Notes: generated by a model not told the origin, from the sequence alone. A DNA stretch of 64,000 nucleotides from Paenibacillus oceani (GCF_014705615.1 NZ_JACXJA010000006.1:186001-250000), one strand, 5' to 3'; positions 41,126-50,378 are shown, numbered from the stretch's first letter. A program made the numbers and translations.

Positions 41126-41896
41126 TCATTTTGTCGAAAACCAGGCACCGCCGCTGCCGTCATACTCTCGACCAAACGTGATAACTGGTTTCAGATCATC
41201 TGTTTTAACTTGGTACACGGCCCACCCGGTATGCGAGGCGCCTTCATAAAGGCTTGTGCGAATGTCCGGATCGATGACCACACCAATTAGAGTGTCATAA
41301 TCCTTACCTTCGCCAGAAACCAGCGTAAAGTTAACCCGCGAGATATCTACCTTTGCGCCTTCCTTGCCGACAGAGTCCATCTTCACGCTTATTTTGGCTA
41401 AGAGATATTCGTAACCGTCTTTCGGCTTGCTGTTAAATGGATTCGCTGCCGATACTTTTTTCCACGCGTCATCTCCGCGTAAAGTCTCGTCTACGGAGAT
41501 CGCCGCCTTGTAATTATCGATAAACCCGTCAGCGGTAACGTTTACTTTAGTCCCAATCTTAGCGGGATTACTCCGCGAGGACTGTCCCGATGCCGGCGCG
41601 GCAGGCTGCCCCTCACCAAGCACTACCGTCTGTGTTTCAGCATTCCAACCGACCTTCAGGCCAACGGCTTCCCCAACGGCACGAACCGGGAGATATGTAC
41701 TGCCGTTATATGTAATCGGGTGCAGCACATTCCCGTCTTCGTCCTTCGGGGTCCACACGTTCCCTTGCAATTCAATGGATACGCCTTTGTTCAAATACGC
41801 TTTAATTTCCTCCAGGGCCGTGTCCGCGACAGCTCCAATCGACATAGAGACGGCAGCAACGGCCGTAATGAGACCAACCTTCAAGGATTTCTTCAA
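41126..41896 (-). CDS. Exported stalk-domain protein (copper amine oxidase N-like)
   Basis: 256 residues. Signal peptide at 1-25 (MKKSLKVGLITAVAAVSMSIGAVA). Residues about 40-95 (VSIELQGNVWTP, ITYNGSTYLPVRAVGEAVGLKVGWNAETQTVVLG) are the stalk domain that Pfam names after the N-terminus of copper amine oxidase and that decorates many Paenibacillus surface proteins. After a Pro/Ser linker, residues 115-256 (GYEYLLAKISVKMDSVG, INFTLVSGEG-like, WAVYQVKTDDLKPVITFGREYDGSGGAWF) look like the DUF4352/telokin-like beta sandwich. It lies beyond the lysis genes with its own terminators on both sides, so it may be expressed by the lysogen. Confidence 0.8.
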   Translation of the reverse strand: MKKSLKVGLITAVAAVSMSIGAVADTALEEIKAYLNKGVSIELQGNVWTPKDEDGNVLHPITYNGSTYLPVRAVGEAVGLKVGWNAETQTVVLGEGQPAAPASGQSSRSNPAKIGTKVNVTADGFIDNYKAAISVDETLRGDDAWKKVSAANPFNSKPKDGYEYLLAKISVKMDSVGKEGAKVDISRVNFTLVSGEGKDYDTLIGVVIDPDIRTSLYEGASHTGWAVYQVKTDDLKPVITFGREYDGSGGAWFSTK

Positions 41897-41978
41897 AATT
41901 CGTCATCTCCTTTGGGAAATTGTTCCTACTCCATTCTAGCATCTATTTACGTTTCAGCAATCCCAAAGTTCCAGAAAC

Positions 41979-42013
41979 GAAAAAATCCCCCGCCAGCCGA
42001 AGCCAGCGGGGAT
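41979..42013 (-). terminator. Terminator after the lysis genes
   Basis: CCCCGCTGGC/GCTGGCGGGG with TTCG loop and six T, nearly the same sequence as the terminator at 41081. Confidence 0.9.
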
Positions 42014-42017
42014 TCAC

Positions 42018-43409
42018 CTATCTCATCATTTTACGCAATACCGCCCCAAGCTCTGCCCAAGTCGGCGTGGTGTCCGGGTCGCGGACGGCATCAGTCAGCC
42101 CTTGAGCATTCAGCCATTCGACAGACTCCTGCTTCCAGTCCTTCGACTGCTCGACCGGCTGCAGGAAGATCAGCAGCGCATGATGGACAGCCCGCTCATT
42201 TGCTCCGACATTTTCGTCCTGGTTAATCCCACCGGACCGGTCCGCGATCACAGAGCTGCCGCCGCCGTCGCCATTAATCGCCCATACCGCTCCTTTGTCC
42301 AGCATGTAAAGCGCCATCTCCTCAAGGGTCAGCCCCTGATCGGATCGAGTACGGCCATCGGAGACCGCAAGCAGCAGGTTCCCTTCGGCGTCGATCCCGG
42401 CAAACGTCCGCTGACAGCGCACCAGGTTTCCGTTTGCGTCCCGGCCGATATCTGTCGCCGTCTCCTCTACCTCCCTGTAATAGTCCCAGGCTGCCCGGCC
42501 GTTGCTGACCAATAACGGCGATCCCGAGAAAGCACAGTCGCTATCATGGACGGCCGATCCCGGCAGGCGGATTTCCGCGCAGCCATCTTTAAATGCGAGG
42601 AAATGCCACTTGTGAGTCTTGCCCCACGCACCGTTGACGTATTTGGTACCGTCCCATACTGTGCCGACCGGGAGCTTGGCCGACGGATCGAAGTAAGGGA
42701 AATTGATTCCGAAATCGGCGTCATGCTCCTTGACCAGCTCGGATACCTTTGCGTCTGGTCGGGCGACAAGCTTAAATTTGGCTTTGCCGCGCTCAATCTT
42801 AAGCAGCCGGACATCGGTTCCCGGCTTATTGTAATTGAAGGGCAGATACTCCAACATGCCGTCCCGGGCGATGATCCGCTCTTTGATAACGGTTGGTCTA
42901 TTCACTGGTACATACACCTCTTTGGATTTGATCGCCTTTTCTACCGCCTGCCGGAAGTCCTCCCACGCTCCCGGATCGTCTACGTAATGGGCCGGACAGT
43001 GCTTCCCGGTTACATCGTAATGCCGGATCACATCCCGCAAGGGGTTCAGCTCGTACCGCCTGCATAGCTCCGCAACGATCGCCACGGTGCGCCGGACCGT
43101 CTCAGGATGAAACGATCCGTCTTTTTCGATGCACATTTCTACGCCGATACTGTATGGATTTGCTTGACTGGCATGATACGCAAGCTCGGCCAGCGGAATA
43201 ATGAGCACGGCGTCGCCCGGATCGACGAAATAATGAGCCGATGCGTAGCGTTCCTTGGATGCGGGGAGCGTCTTACCGAAATAGCGAACATGATTCGCCG
43301 CCGACGCTCCAGGGTTGCCGGTATAATGTATGACGATATTACGAACAAGCCGGAGAGGAGTCCCCGGCCTTGTGATTGGATTGATTGGAATCAGTTCTTC
43401 ACGCCACAT
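42018..43409 (-). CDS. Phage endolysin: amidase fused to a phosphodiester glycosidase-like domain
   Basis: 463 residues. Residues 1-160 are an Amidase_2/PGRP-type N-acetylmuramoyl-L-alanine amidase: zinc His in IVIHYTGNPG, SAHYFVD, GVEMCIEKDG, and HYDVTGKHCPAHY. Residues about 190-410 resemble the NAGPA (phosphodiester glycosidase) family: ADFGINFPYFD, GYAWD-like FNNG replaced by NGAWGK, VSDGRTRSDQGLTLEEMALYML and AINGDGGGSSVIADRSG. The C-terminal 50 residues (WKQESVEWLNAQGL, PTWAELGAVLRKMM) form a short repeat typical of Paenibacillus phage lysins. The first domain cuts the peptide bridge; the second could act on sugar-phosphate wall polymers, by inference. The start overlaps the holin stop by 11 bases. 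Confidence 0.88.
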   Translation of the reverse strand: MWREELIPINPITRPGTPLRLVRNIVIHYTGNPGASAANHVRYFGKTLPASKERYASAHYFVDPGDAVLIIPLAELAYHASQANPYSIGVEMCIEKDGSFHPETVRRTVAIVAELCRRYELNPLRDVIRHYDVTGKHCPAHYVDDPGAWEDFRQAVEKAIKSKEVYVPVNRPTVIKERIIARDGMLEYLPFNYNKPGTDVRLLKIERGKAKFKLVARPDAKVSELVKEHDADFGINFPYFDPSAKLPVGTVWDGTKYVNGAWGKTHKWHFLAFKDGCAEIRLPGSAVHDSDCAFSGSPLLVSNGRAAWDYYREVEETATDIGRDANGNLVRCQRTFAGIDAEGNLLLAVSDGRTRSDQGLTLEEMALYMLDKGAVWAINGDGGGSSVIADRSGGINQDENVGANERAVHHALLIFLQPVEQSKDWKQESVEWLNAQGLTDAVRDPDTTPTWAELGAVLRKMMR

Positions 43410-43803
43410 CGTCTTTACCGCCTTTTCCGCGAAGAACTTCGACCGCTTTTTTGATCACCGGCGGGATCGGCACCCCGAGCCGCCCCGTATTCTCGATCAG
43501 GGATAGAAGCTCTCCGGCGAGATAAAAGAAGATGGCCGCGTCCCGGATCAAATGGGCATCCCCGATGGTTGTGTCAAGCAGATGTGCGACGGCAACGATT
43601 GCGAGTGTCCCGATTTTGCGAGTAACCCCGACCCATAGTTCCCAGCTTGTCGCCCTTCCTTCCTTACCGGCCAGAGTCAAACCGCTTGCAAAATCGATCA
43701 CCATAAATACAACCAGAACGGTCATTAGCTGCGACCACCCTCCAAATAAGAATGACGTGGCAGCTCCCCCGCCTGCAATAATGCTCTTCACAATCGTGTC
43801 CAT
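43399..43803 (-). CDS. Phage holin (phage_holin_4 type)
   Basis: 134 residues with two to three membrane helices (ATSFLFGGWSQLMTVLVVFMVIDFASGL, IGTLAIVAVAHLLDTTIG, LIRDAAIFFYLAGELLSLIENTGRLGVPIPPVIKKAVEVL in pieces). IDFASGLTLAGKEG and SLIENTGRLGVPIP are hallmarks of the phi29/Cph1-type holin family. It forms the membrane lesions that release the endolysin or trigger lysis. It overlaps the endolysin gene, forming the standard lysis cassette. Confidence 0.92.
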   Translation of the reverse strand: MDTIVKSIIAGGGAATSFLFGGWSQLMTVLVVFMVIDFASGLTLAGKEGRATSWELWVGVTRKIGTLAIVAVAHLLDTTIGDAHLIRDAAIFFYLAGELLSLIENTGRLGVPIPPVIKKAVEVLRGKGGKDDVA

Positions 43804-43841
43804 GCCTGTCCCCTCTCTGCCCGTTTGCGGGCAATAGAATA

Positions 43842-43859
43842 GCCCCGATTGCTCGGGGC
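43842..43859 (-). terminator. Hairpin upstream of the lysis cassette
   Basis: GCCCCGA/TCGGGGC with a six-base loop just after the small tail gene; the T tract is poor (TATTCTATT). A second small hairpin TGCCC/GGGCA follows at 43819-43833. Efficiency is uncertain. Confidence 0.5.
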
Positions 43860-43872
43860 GCGGTACTCGTTA

Positions 43873-44244
43873 TTATTCAGCTTCCGTAACAGTTACTTTA
43901 AGCGTCTGCATCGTACCAATTATCGTAAAGGTAACCTCGCCCGGCTCCGTCGGTGTAAAATCCAGCGTAGCTTTGCCTTCTACCGGCGTGAGCGCATGAG
44001 CTGCCGTACCGTCGAATACGTTGATTACGTCCGCGCGGGCCGTGTCGGTTACATAATCAGCCGTACTTTGATCAAACTTTTGCCATTCTACCTCGATATC
44101 AACCGGGACACCTACGGTTGCCGCGTTCGGCCCGGTAGAGGTGAAGGCGACTTGTTTTTCGCCGCCAATCGCAGACTGAGCGAATACCTCCATTTTGTAA
44201 ACGACACCACTGTCAATGTAAAAGAATTTGTTTACTGCGGACAT
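43873..44244 (-). CDS. Small beta-rich phage protein after the tail fibre
   Basis: 123 residues, not recognised. Sequence of alternating beta strands (FFYIDSGVVYKMEVF, KQVAFTSTGP, GVPVDIEVEWQKFD, DVINVFDGTAAHALTPVEG, GEVTFTIIGTMQTLKVTVTEAE), possibly an Ig-like decoration or tip protein. The start at 44244 has GGAGG ten bases upstream. It lies between the fibre gene and the lysis cassette. Confidence 0.7.
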   Translation of the reverse strand: MSAVNKFFYIDSGVVYKMEVFAQSAIGGEKQVAFTSTGPNAATVGVPVDIEVEWQKFDQSTADYVTDTARADVINVFDGTAAHALTPVEGKATLDFTPTEPGEVTFTIIGTMQTLKVTVTEAE

Positions 44245-44260
44245 AGAGAGCAATCCTCCT

Positions 44261-45346
44261 TTAATATGCTTGTCTGTAATCCAAAGTGTACGATGAGGTG
44301 TTACCGGGTTTGTCGAAGTGAGCTTCGAGCAAGAAACGCTGGTTAAAATAAATCGGCGCAGGCACGGGTTGAGTAGTACCTCCGACTGGATTGTATAGAT
44401 AGGTGAAAATCATTCCCGGGTGCGTCGTCACAAACTGGGAAGGCGTTGAAACAACTTTACCATCCATCGTAATGCGGTACGTTGCAGTATAATAAGTGCT
44501 TGGATCTTGATCGTCAGCACTACTTGATTTAAAATCCAAGAATTCGACGCGTCCTCTCATGTTTAGATCGATCAGCGTCGTCCACGTATTTTGAGGGACC
44601 GCAGTACTGGCTGATGCTAGCCGACGCGACTCCGATAACGGACCTCCTCCTCCCACTGGTATCCACTCCCCTCCTATTAATACTTCTAAGACTCCGTTGT
44701 TAATGCGGAGCATTCCGGTGTGCCATACTATATTGTTTTGCACACGAAACTCCGCACTAGTCGCATTGAGGACGTCGGAACCGTGGTACTTGCTTATCCA
44801 TCGTGCCTCCAGACCATCCCCCGGATTAAACATAATGGCCCCACCAGCAGCCAGCGTAAGGTTACCGTTTATTGTCTGTCCTCCTGCGGAGGTGATGAGC
44901 TCGACCCATGCCGACCACGCGCCAGCGCCGCCGACATTAGGCGGATTGCCGGTCCGGACCCACATCCGCGGAGCCGTTGCAGCGAACACGAGTTGCGAAA
45001 TCGTATCCGTTCCGGGTTTATGGGTTACGACCATCGTGCCCCAATCCGATCCTGGTGGAGCGTTATAGTTACCTTCCTGTATGCGGTAAAATCCTGATTT
45101 TGTTACGATGTTAAAATCCGTGCCTGCCGGTAATAAGTCCTCTGCAATCCTATTCGCATGGTCCCATGCCGCCGCTATGCCTTGTTCAATATGATTCATA
45201 TTTCCTGCGTTAACTGGAGTACCGCCTTCGTAGACAGTCCCCGGAGCCGGAATAAGCGTAACCGTTCCGTCGCCGTTATCCTGTATCGTGTAGGTTCTCG
45301 GCTTTTCGACCGCTCGGTCTTTCCAAGTTATTGGGGTGTAAGCCAT
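44261..45346 (-). CDS. Tail fibre-like protein with pyocin-knob region
   Basis: 361 residues. The N-terminus is typical of phage fibre adaptors: TWKDRAVEKPRTYTIQDNGDGTVTLIPAPGTVYEGGTPVNAGNMNHIEQGI in pieces. Residues 70-155 (DFNIVTKSGFYRIQ, GTMVVTHKPGT, ISQLVFAATAPRMWVRTGN, AWSAWVEL) match the knob domain of pyocin-like fibres. The C-terminal 130 residues are beta-rich and probably form the receptor-binding head. Such proteins recognise the host surface. A coding overlap links it to the preceding gene. Confidence 0.85.
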   Translation of the reverse strand: MAYTPITWKDRAVEKPRTYTIQDNGDGTVTLIPAPGTVYEGGTPVNAGNMNHIEQGIAAAWDHANRIAEDLLPAGTDFNIVTKSGFYRIQEGNYNAPPGSDWGTMVVTHKPGTDTISQLVFAATAPRMWVRTGNPPNVGGAGAWSAWVELITSAGGQTINGNLTLAAGGAIMFNPGDGLEARWISKYHGSDVLNATSAEFRVQNNIVWHTGMLRINNGVLEVLIGGEWIPVGGGGPLSESRRLASASTAVPQNTWTTLIDLNMRGRVEFLDFKSSSADDQDPSTYYTATYRITMDGKVVSTPSQFVTTHPGMIFTYLYNPVGGTTQPVPAPIYFNQRFLLEAHFDKPGNTSSYTLDYRQAY

Positions 45347-45759
45347 TAGTAAATATCACCGTCCTCACCACAAGAAAATGTGCCGCAGTATTTGAAGCTG
45401 TCTATCGACTTAAGAAGCAAGTCATAGATGATCAGCAGGTTATTCTCCAGCCGCCGCGCGTCTCGCCATGAAAACGCCTGACCAGAAGCCCAGTTTGTTT
45501 TTGGATTCTCCCATCCTGTCGGCCTATAGAAATTATCTGCTAGGATATTGAGGTTCCCCTCGATCCGGTTCATGGAGTCAAAAAACTCAAACCGACTTGT
45601 ATTTCGGTTGGTTACCACGACCACGGTTACCGGCTGACCGCCGCCGTATGTCGTCATCGTAGCGGCTACGTGGGCGGTGTTGCTTTCTACCCGGTCCAGG
45701 TCGCCGAAGTTGTAAAAATCATCGAACTTCCAGTCCGTTTTGGGTGTCTGCCAAGCCAC
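45346..45759 (-). CDS. Tail-associated phage protein, function unknown
   Basis: 137 residues. Two related halves can be seen: KTDWKFDDFYNFGDLDRVESNT and KTNWASGQAFSWRDARRLENN share W-x-x-x-D-x-x-R-x-E-N; the middle FFDSMNRIEGNLNIL is a third version. These repeated RxExN helices occur in small baseplate or fibre-attachment proteins of Firmicute phages. It sits between the distal tail protein and the fibre, with start/stop overlap to the fibre gene. Confidence 0.75.
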   Translation of the reverse strand: MAWQTPKTDWKFDDFYNFGDLDRVESNTAHVAATMTTYGGGQPVTVVVVTNRNTSRFEFFDSMNRIEGNLNILADNFYRPTGWENPKTNWASGQAFSWRDARRLENNLLIIYDLLLKSIDSFKYCGTFSCGEDGDIY

Positions 45760-45760
45760 T

Positions 45761-47317
45761 CTACACCGCCCCTTTCGACTTCGTTTTTCCTGACAAATAC
45801 CCGGCGTACTCGTATTCCTGACCTACAATCCGGCTTGTTTTATTCGCTCCGTATGTGTCCTCGATGGTAACGATGTCCGCGCACTCCAGCGCCGGATTTT
45901 GCCGCCAGTTGACCTCGTAGAGCGCCCGATTATTGGATTCAGCCATAACCCAAGCGGCGACGTCTTCCGCGTGTTGCAGGCTGTTGATCAACGTATTTTC
46001 CACCTTAAGCGTAGCGCCGCCGTCTGTCAGCCCGGTAAGGACATGTGTGCCGGTTACCGTCTCCCCGGAGTAATAAGCCACCTCCACGCGGGTAACGAGT
46101 TTATCAAGCCGAATCTGCGGCTCCCGGTATACGTTGTCAAAGTCGATTGTATCGACCGGGCTTCCCGATGGTAACCGGATGATGCACAAAAAGTCCTCGC
46201 GGTCCACGAACATAGCACATTGCCCGGCGATCGCGATATTTTGCATCAACTGCCGGTAGGTCTGCTTTTTATAAACGCCTTGGGTCGTGATCGACGTCAA
46301 AGCCGGATCGAGACGATAGTTTGTAATTCCTGCTGCGCTGATGATCGATAAAGCCAAGGCGTGCAACGTCGTGCTTCCCGGCGTCAGGTTCTCGACCTCC
46401 ACGGACGGAATGAAGTCGATCCGGTTTCGGGCCGTGAACGTCGTTGTCAGGCTGCCCTCGTCGCTCTGCCAATCGGTCAAGAAGTAATACCCGGCCCCGA
46501 CATACTCGAACACTCCCGGACTGATCTCGACGCCGAACTGGACAGTCGCCGCCTGCCGTTGTTGCAGGAACTTGTACGATCCGTCCGGATTAAGAATGTT
46601 GAACTCCCGGCTGCTGTTATCGACCGTAAACTTAAGCTCGTTGGCCGGGACTGTATCGCTTGTTGGGCTGATCTCCTCGATCAGGTTAAGTTTGATGAGC
46701 TGGTCGTCGCCGTACTCCCGGACCACTCCAAACGATACTTCCGTCACCTTGGCCCTGCGGTTCGGCTTGCACCACTTTTTCAGCGTAACGACGATCCTTC
46801 GATACTCAAAAAGCTGCTCACGGTCGATCACATAGCGGCTCATTGTATTGCCGGTTACTGGGATGCTTTTAATGATTGCTCCAGCTCCGTCGTATACGAC
46901 GATGTCGAAGTCTACGGCGTATTCGTTGGCGGGCATATCAAAGGTGATTGTTATCCCTATGCTGCTATGCGGCGCGGTGAAGGTAAACTCCATCACCTGA
47001 TGTGGGCTGAATACCCCGTCCGCGCCACTCATTGCAGCCGAATACCAACCGACCTCAAACCCCGGCTCTGTGACCTTCGGAGGCAGGACAAAGGAACCGT
47101 CAAGCTTCCAATAATCCTCTTCGAAGGTCGCATAAGCCGGGCGGTCCAGCCGCTGGTTCGTTAGCTGCTCCTTGCGGCTGATCTCGGCCTCGCTGGTTAC
47201 GAGCTCCGTTGCGTCGTCGGCTGCGGTTACGTCTGATATGTCAAAGGTGACGCTGGCCGCCGTGCGTCTCACAGGAGCGTATACGGCGGCTTGGAATTCT
47301 GGGCTTACGTTTTCCAT
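45761..47317 (-). CDS. Distal tail/baseplate hub-like protein
   Basis: 518 residues. The order after tape measure and the size fit the tail-associated hub protein. The central and C-terminal parts (VQFGVEISPGVFEYVGAGYYFLTDWQSDEGSLTTTFTARNRIDFI and later NIAIAGQCAMFVDREDFLCIIRL) resemble the gp27-like hub fold; the N-terminal part (EEISPTSDTVPANELKFTVDN, and FDMPANEYAVDFDIVVYDGAG) is a beta sandwich carbohydrate-binding-like region. No lysin domain is obvious. It probably starts the tail tip and holds the fibres. Confidence 0.75.
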   Translation of the reverse strand: MENVSPEFQAAVYAPVRRTAASVTFDISDVTAADDATELVTSEAEISRKEQLTNQRLDRPAYATFEEDYWKLDGSFVLPPKVTEPGFEVGWYSAAMSGADGVFSPHQVMEFTFTAPHSSIGITITFDMPANEYAVDFDIVVYDGAGAIIKSIPVTGNTMSRYVIDREQLFEYRRIVVTLKKWCKPNRRAKVTEVSFGVVREYGDDQLIKLNLIEEISPTSDTVPANELKFTVDNSSREFNILNPDGSYKFLQQRQAATVQFGVEISPGVFEYVGAGYYFLTDWQSDEGSLTTTFTARNRIDFIPSVEVENLTPGSTTLHALALSIISAAGITNYRLDPALTSITTQGVYKKQTYRQLMQNIAIAGQCAMFVDREDFLCIIRLPSGSPVDTIDFDNVYREPQIRLDKLVTRVEVAYYSGETVTGTHVLTGLTDGGATLKVENTLINSLQHAEDVAAWVMAESNNRALYEVNWRQNPALECADIVTIEDTYGANKTSRIVGQEYEYAGYLSGKTKSKGAV

Positions 47318-47320
47318 ACG

Positions 47321-47671
47321 TCACCTCTCGATAATATTGAATTTCACATCTTTGTAGCGGAGTACACCGTTAATGTAATCCATAATCGGCATGCTCCTGC
47401 CGCCTTTATAGAACAAGGCAGTCCGTAGGGCATTGGTTACCGGGTCGGTATACGTCACGTTGAAAAATTGCGGCTTTATCGCGGTTAATAATTGTTGCAA
47501 ATGTTCTGCATCGAGATACGACCAAGAGAGCTCAAGTTTTGCTTTTGTGGCAATAATCTCCCCGATCATCGTCCCCCGTGCGTTCCGTTCCCACTTCCCG
47601 ATATCCTCCTCACCGGGAACCATCGAGGAAGGGGTCGGCATCTCAACGCCGTTGATTATTAAAAGTGACAC
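47321..47671 (-). CDS. Small tail protein (DUF6711-like)
   Basis: 116 residues. The start is the GTG at 47671, eight bases after GAGGAGG; the frame is open a little further to 47698. Sequence SLLIINGVEMPTPSSM, GEIIATKAKLELSWSYL, QFFNVTYTDPVTNALRTALFYKG resembles small tail proteins encoded between tape measure and hub in Firmicute siphophages, a family I know as DUF6711. Role probably structural in the tail tip. Confidence 0.72.
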   Translation of the reverse strand: MSLLIINGVEMPTPSSMVPGEEDIGKWERNARGTMIGEIIATKAKLELSWSYLDAEHLQQLLTAIKPQFFNVTYTDPVTNALRTALFYKGGRSMPIMDYINGVLRYKDVKFNIIER

Positions 47672-47684
47672 TCGAATCCCCTCC

Positions 47685-50378
47685 TCAGATTTGGACAATG
47701 GCCGCAGACCCGCGCCGTTGCTGCTCTCGTTGATGGTAAGGGTACGTAACCCGCGCTATTGTAGTTCCGTCAACGTTAATAACGATGTCACCAGAACCAT
47801 TACCTGATTCTTGTTGCTGTGAACCGAATCCTGACATTTGCGCGGCTGTCATGAAGGCATTTCCGACAGCGCTGGCTATCATGGCCTTTAAATCGCTGAG
47901 CGGCGAAACCACTTCGCGTCCTCCGGGGTTGTCTCCAATCCACGAGAGCATTGGACCGTTCGTTATACCGCCTTTGGCGAGCTTTGGAATCTCCGGAAGT
48001 TTCGGGACGCCAATTGTAAAGCCCCCGAACGAACCGAGCGGACCCATATCAATCTTAGGTACATCAAGCTTGATATTGTTCCAGAATCGGATAAACACGT
48101 TGATCAGATCAATCATTATGTTCAAGGCGCCTTTAAGGACTCCAACAATGACATCCCATATACCGCCGAATATATCCTTAATTCCTTCCCAGGCTTTTTT
48201 CCAGTCTAACGTGAAAACGCCCACGAGAAAGTCGACTATGCCGCCAAGGATTTTAATCAACCCTTTAATAACGTCAGCGATTGCGCCGATAACACTTCCG
48301 ACCACGTCTAGTATGAAGTGGAAAACTTCGGTAAACGTTGGGCCGAGTTTGTCGACTAGCCACCCGATAATCGGGAGAATAAACTCGTTGAAAATTTCCA
48401 GCGCCCCGTTAACCAGTCTTAAGATGAAATCGCCGATCTGCGCGACCAAGTCTTTCAGATGTTTGTCCCACAACCAAGACAGCATTTCTAAAAATGGCCG
48501 GATTATGGGCTCTAAAATGTCGTCCCACAGCTTTTGGAAAAGGTCCAGCACACCTTGTACGGTAGCAGATAGATTTTTGAGCAGGTTACTGCCGTGCCGG
48601 TCCCAAAGCTCAGAAACAATCTTTAACGTATCCGTCACGATATCCTTAATCAGATCAAAGACAGGCTTGATAATCGTGCTGTAAATATTGTTAACCATGT
48701 TGCCTGCCCAGCGGAAAGTATTAACGAATTCAGTAATCGCCCAAACGCCGACATCAGCAAATACGGGGACGAGTGACCTTGCCATCTGATCCGATATGTC
48801 AACGATGAAATCGTTCAACTGACGCGAAAACGGCTGGATCGACCCCTTAAGCAGATCATCTACGGATCTCCCTATCTTAGGGAAGGCTTCAACGAAAGCC
48901 GTTTTTAGCTTATCGAGATTAGGCAGCCACGTCCCTGTCCAAAGGTCCGATAAAGCTTGCGTTTGGTTTTTGAATACCCGCGCAAATTCTTGTACCGACC
49001 AGATCGCTTGACCAGTAAAAATCGGGACAAAGGAATTAAGAAACGATCCGGCGATCGCGGGAACGAATTCCGAGAGAATGTAATTCGCTGCTGGTTTTAG
49101 AAAGTTATCATTCAGCGTTCGCGCGGAATCACCGATCTCCATGAAGGACTGTTTGATAGGCTCTTTTGCATCCAGAATCGGTTGCAGATAAGGAGAAATG
49201 GTTTGTCCAATACTGGCTATTTCGTTCAGAAGCCCTTGGAATGCTGCTCTGACCTTGTTAGCCATCTCCTCCGCTTTGGAAGACACGTTGTCGATCGCAT
49301 CGGCTGTACCGCCCAATACCGAAGCGTCCAAGCCCTCAAAACCTAATGCTGGTGCCGATCCTTCCCCGGCCTCTCCCCCAGCGCCGGCCAGTTCGTTCAC
49401 CTCGTCAAACCCGGCAACGGCACCTTTTGCTTGCTTCCCGGCCTTCTCGTAGGCATCCCCCAGCCCGCCAACCGATGCGGCCTGTGCGTCGGTCGCCTTG
49501 TTCTGCTGCGTCTGACCGCCGCCGAACAGCGCCTGGGAGAACGCCGCAATATAACGCATAGCCGTCGCCAGGGCAGCTGCCATCCGGGTCAACGCCGGCA
49601 ACACAAGATTGTAGATCGGAAGGAACGCCTGACCGAGTGCAAGCTTTGCATCCTTGAGTTGGGCGATAAACATCGCTTGACTCGTGGCCGTGTTCTGCGC
49701 GAGCTCGTTACCGTACTTCTTGGCCGCTTGCTCCAGGATGCCGTAATAAAGGATGGTTTGTTGCGTCTGGAAGCTAAGCTGCTGCCAGCTCTTGCCGTTG
49801 GCAAACTGCTGAAAGGCTTTGGTCGACTCCAGCATGGCGACGTTGACGTTAATGCCCAAGTCCTCGATCGCGTCCGTCTCGCCTAAAAGACCGGACCGGA
49901 TCCGCTCCATAACATCTTCAAGCGCGCGCCCTGTCGCGGAGGCGACAACGGTCGACGCTTTAAGCAAATCCTGTGTCCGCCGGGTCGTCTCCTCCGTGGT
50001 CTTCGAAAAGCCACTGATCAGGTTGGCGTAGGTCGCGCCGTAGCGGACCGCCTCGGATCGGGCCAAGCCGAACGCGGAGGCTTGCGTATTGGACCACTCG
50101 ACAAACGTCTTTGCATGCTCACCCATCATCCGGTTGATCTGCTGTAGCGAGGATTCGTAAAGCATGGCGTCCTTTTTTGCACTTCGGAACACGGCGCCGA
50201 TTCCGAGGGTCGCGATCGTTGCCGCCAGCCCTTTAAACGCGGAAGACATCGAGCTGGTGATTTTCCCCACTTCCCGTGATGTCTCGCCCATTCGCTGTTT
50301 GACCTTATTCAGCTCTTTCCGCAGCCCCTCCGTCTTGGCCGTGATCAGGATCTGCAGCTCCTCGATGGTCATTGCCAC
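47685..50378 (-). CDS. Tail tape measure protein
   Basis: 897 residues. N-terminal coiled region (LQILITAKTEGLRKELNKVKQRMGETS), a membrane-like segment (FKGLAATIATLGIGAVF), Gly/Ala-rich middle, and long hydrophobic helices at about 680-790 (VVGSVIGAIADVIKGLIKILGGI, IWDVIVGVLKGALNIMI) before the typical C-terminal LAKGGITNGPMLSWIGDNPGGREVVSPL. The length sets tail length; with about 0.15 nm per residue this predicts a tail near 130 nm. The start (GTG at 50378, GAGGTGA upstream) overlaps the end of the tail chaperone extension, the common arrangement. Confidence 0.93.
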   Translation of the reverse strand: MAMTIEELQILITAKTEGLRKELNKVKQRMGETSREVGKITSSMSSAFKGLAATIATLGIGAVFRSAKKDAMLYESSLQQINRMMGEHAKTFVEWSNTQASAFGLARSEAVRYGATYANLISGFSKTTEETTRRTQDLLKASTVVASATGRALEDVMERIRSGLLGETDAIEDLGINVNVAMLESTKAFQQFANGKSWQQLSFQTQQTILYYGILEQAAKKYGNELAQNTATSQAMFIAQLKDAKLALGQAFLPIYNLVLPALTRMAAALATAMRYIAAFSQALFGGGQTQQNKATDAQAASVGGLGDAYEKAGKQAKGAVAGFDEVNELAGAGGEAGEGSAPALGFEGLDASVLGGTADAIDNVSSKAEEMANKVRAAFQGLLNEIASIGQTISPYLQPILDAKEPIKQSFMEIGDSARTLNDNFLKPAANYILSEFVPAIAGSFLNSFVPIFTGQAIWSVQEFARVFKNQTQALSDLWTGTWLPNLDKLKTAFVEAFPKIGRSVDDLLKGSIQPFSRQLNDFIVDISDQMARSLVPVFADVGVWAITEFVNTFRWAGNMVNNIYSTIIKPVFDLIKDIVTDTLKIVSELWDRHGSNLLKNLSATVQGVLDLFQKLWDDILEPIIRPFLEMLSWLWDKHLKDLVAQIGDFILRLVNGALEIFNEFILPIIGWLVDKLGPTFTEVFHFILDVVGSVIGAIADVIKGLIKILGGIVDFLVGVFTLDWKKAWEGIKDIFGGIWDVIVGVLKGALNIMIDLINVFIRFWNNIKLDVPKIDMGPLGSFGGFTIGVPKLPEIPKLAKGGITNGPMLSWIGDNPGGREVVSPLSDLKAMIASAVGNAFMTAAQMSGFGSQQQESGNGSGDIVINVDGTTIARVTYPYHQREQQRRGSAAIVQI

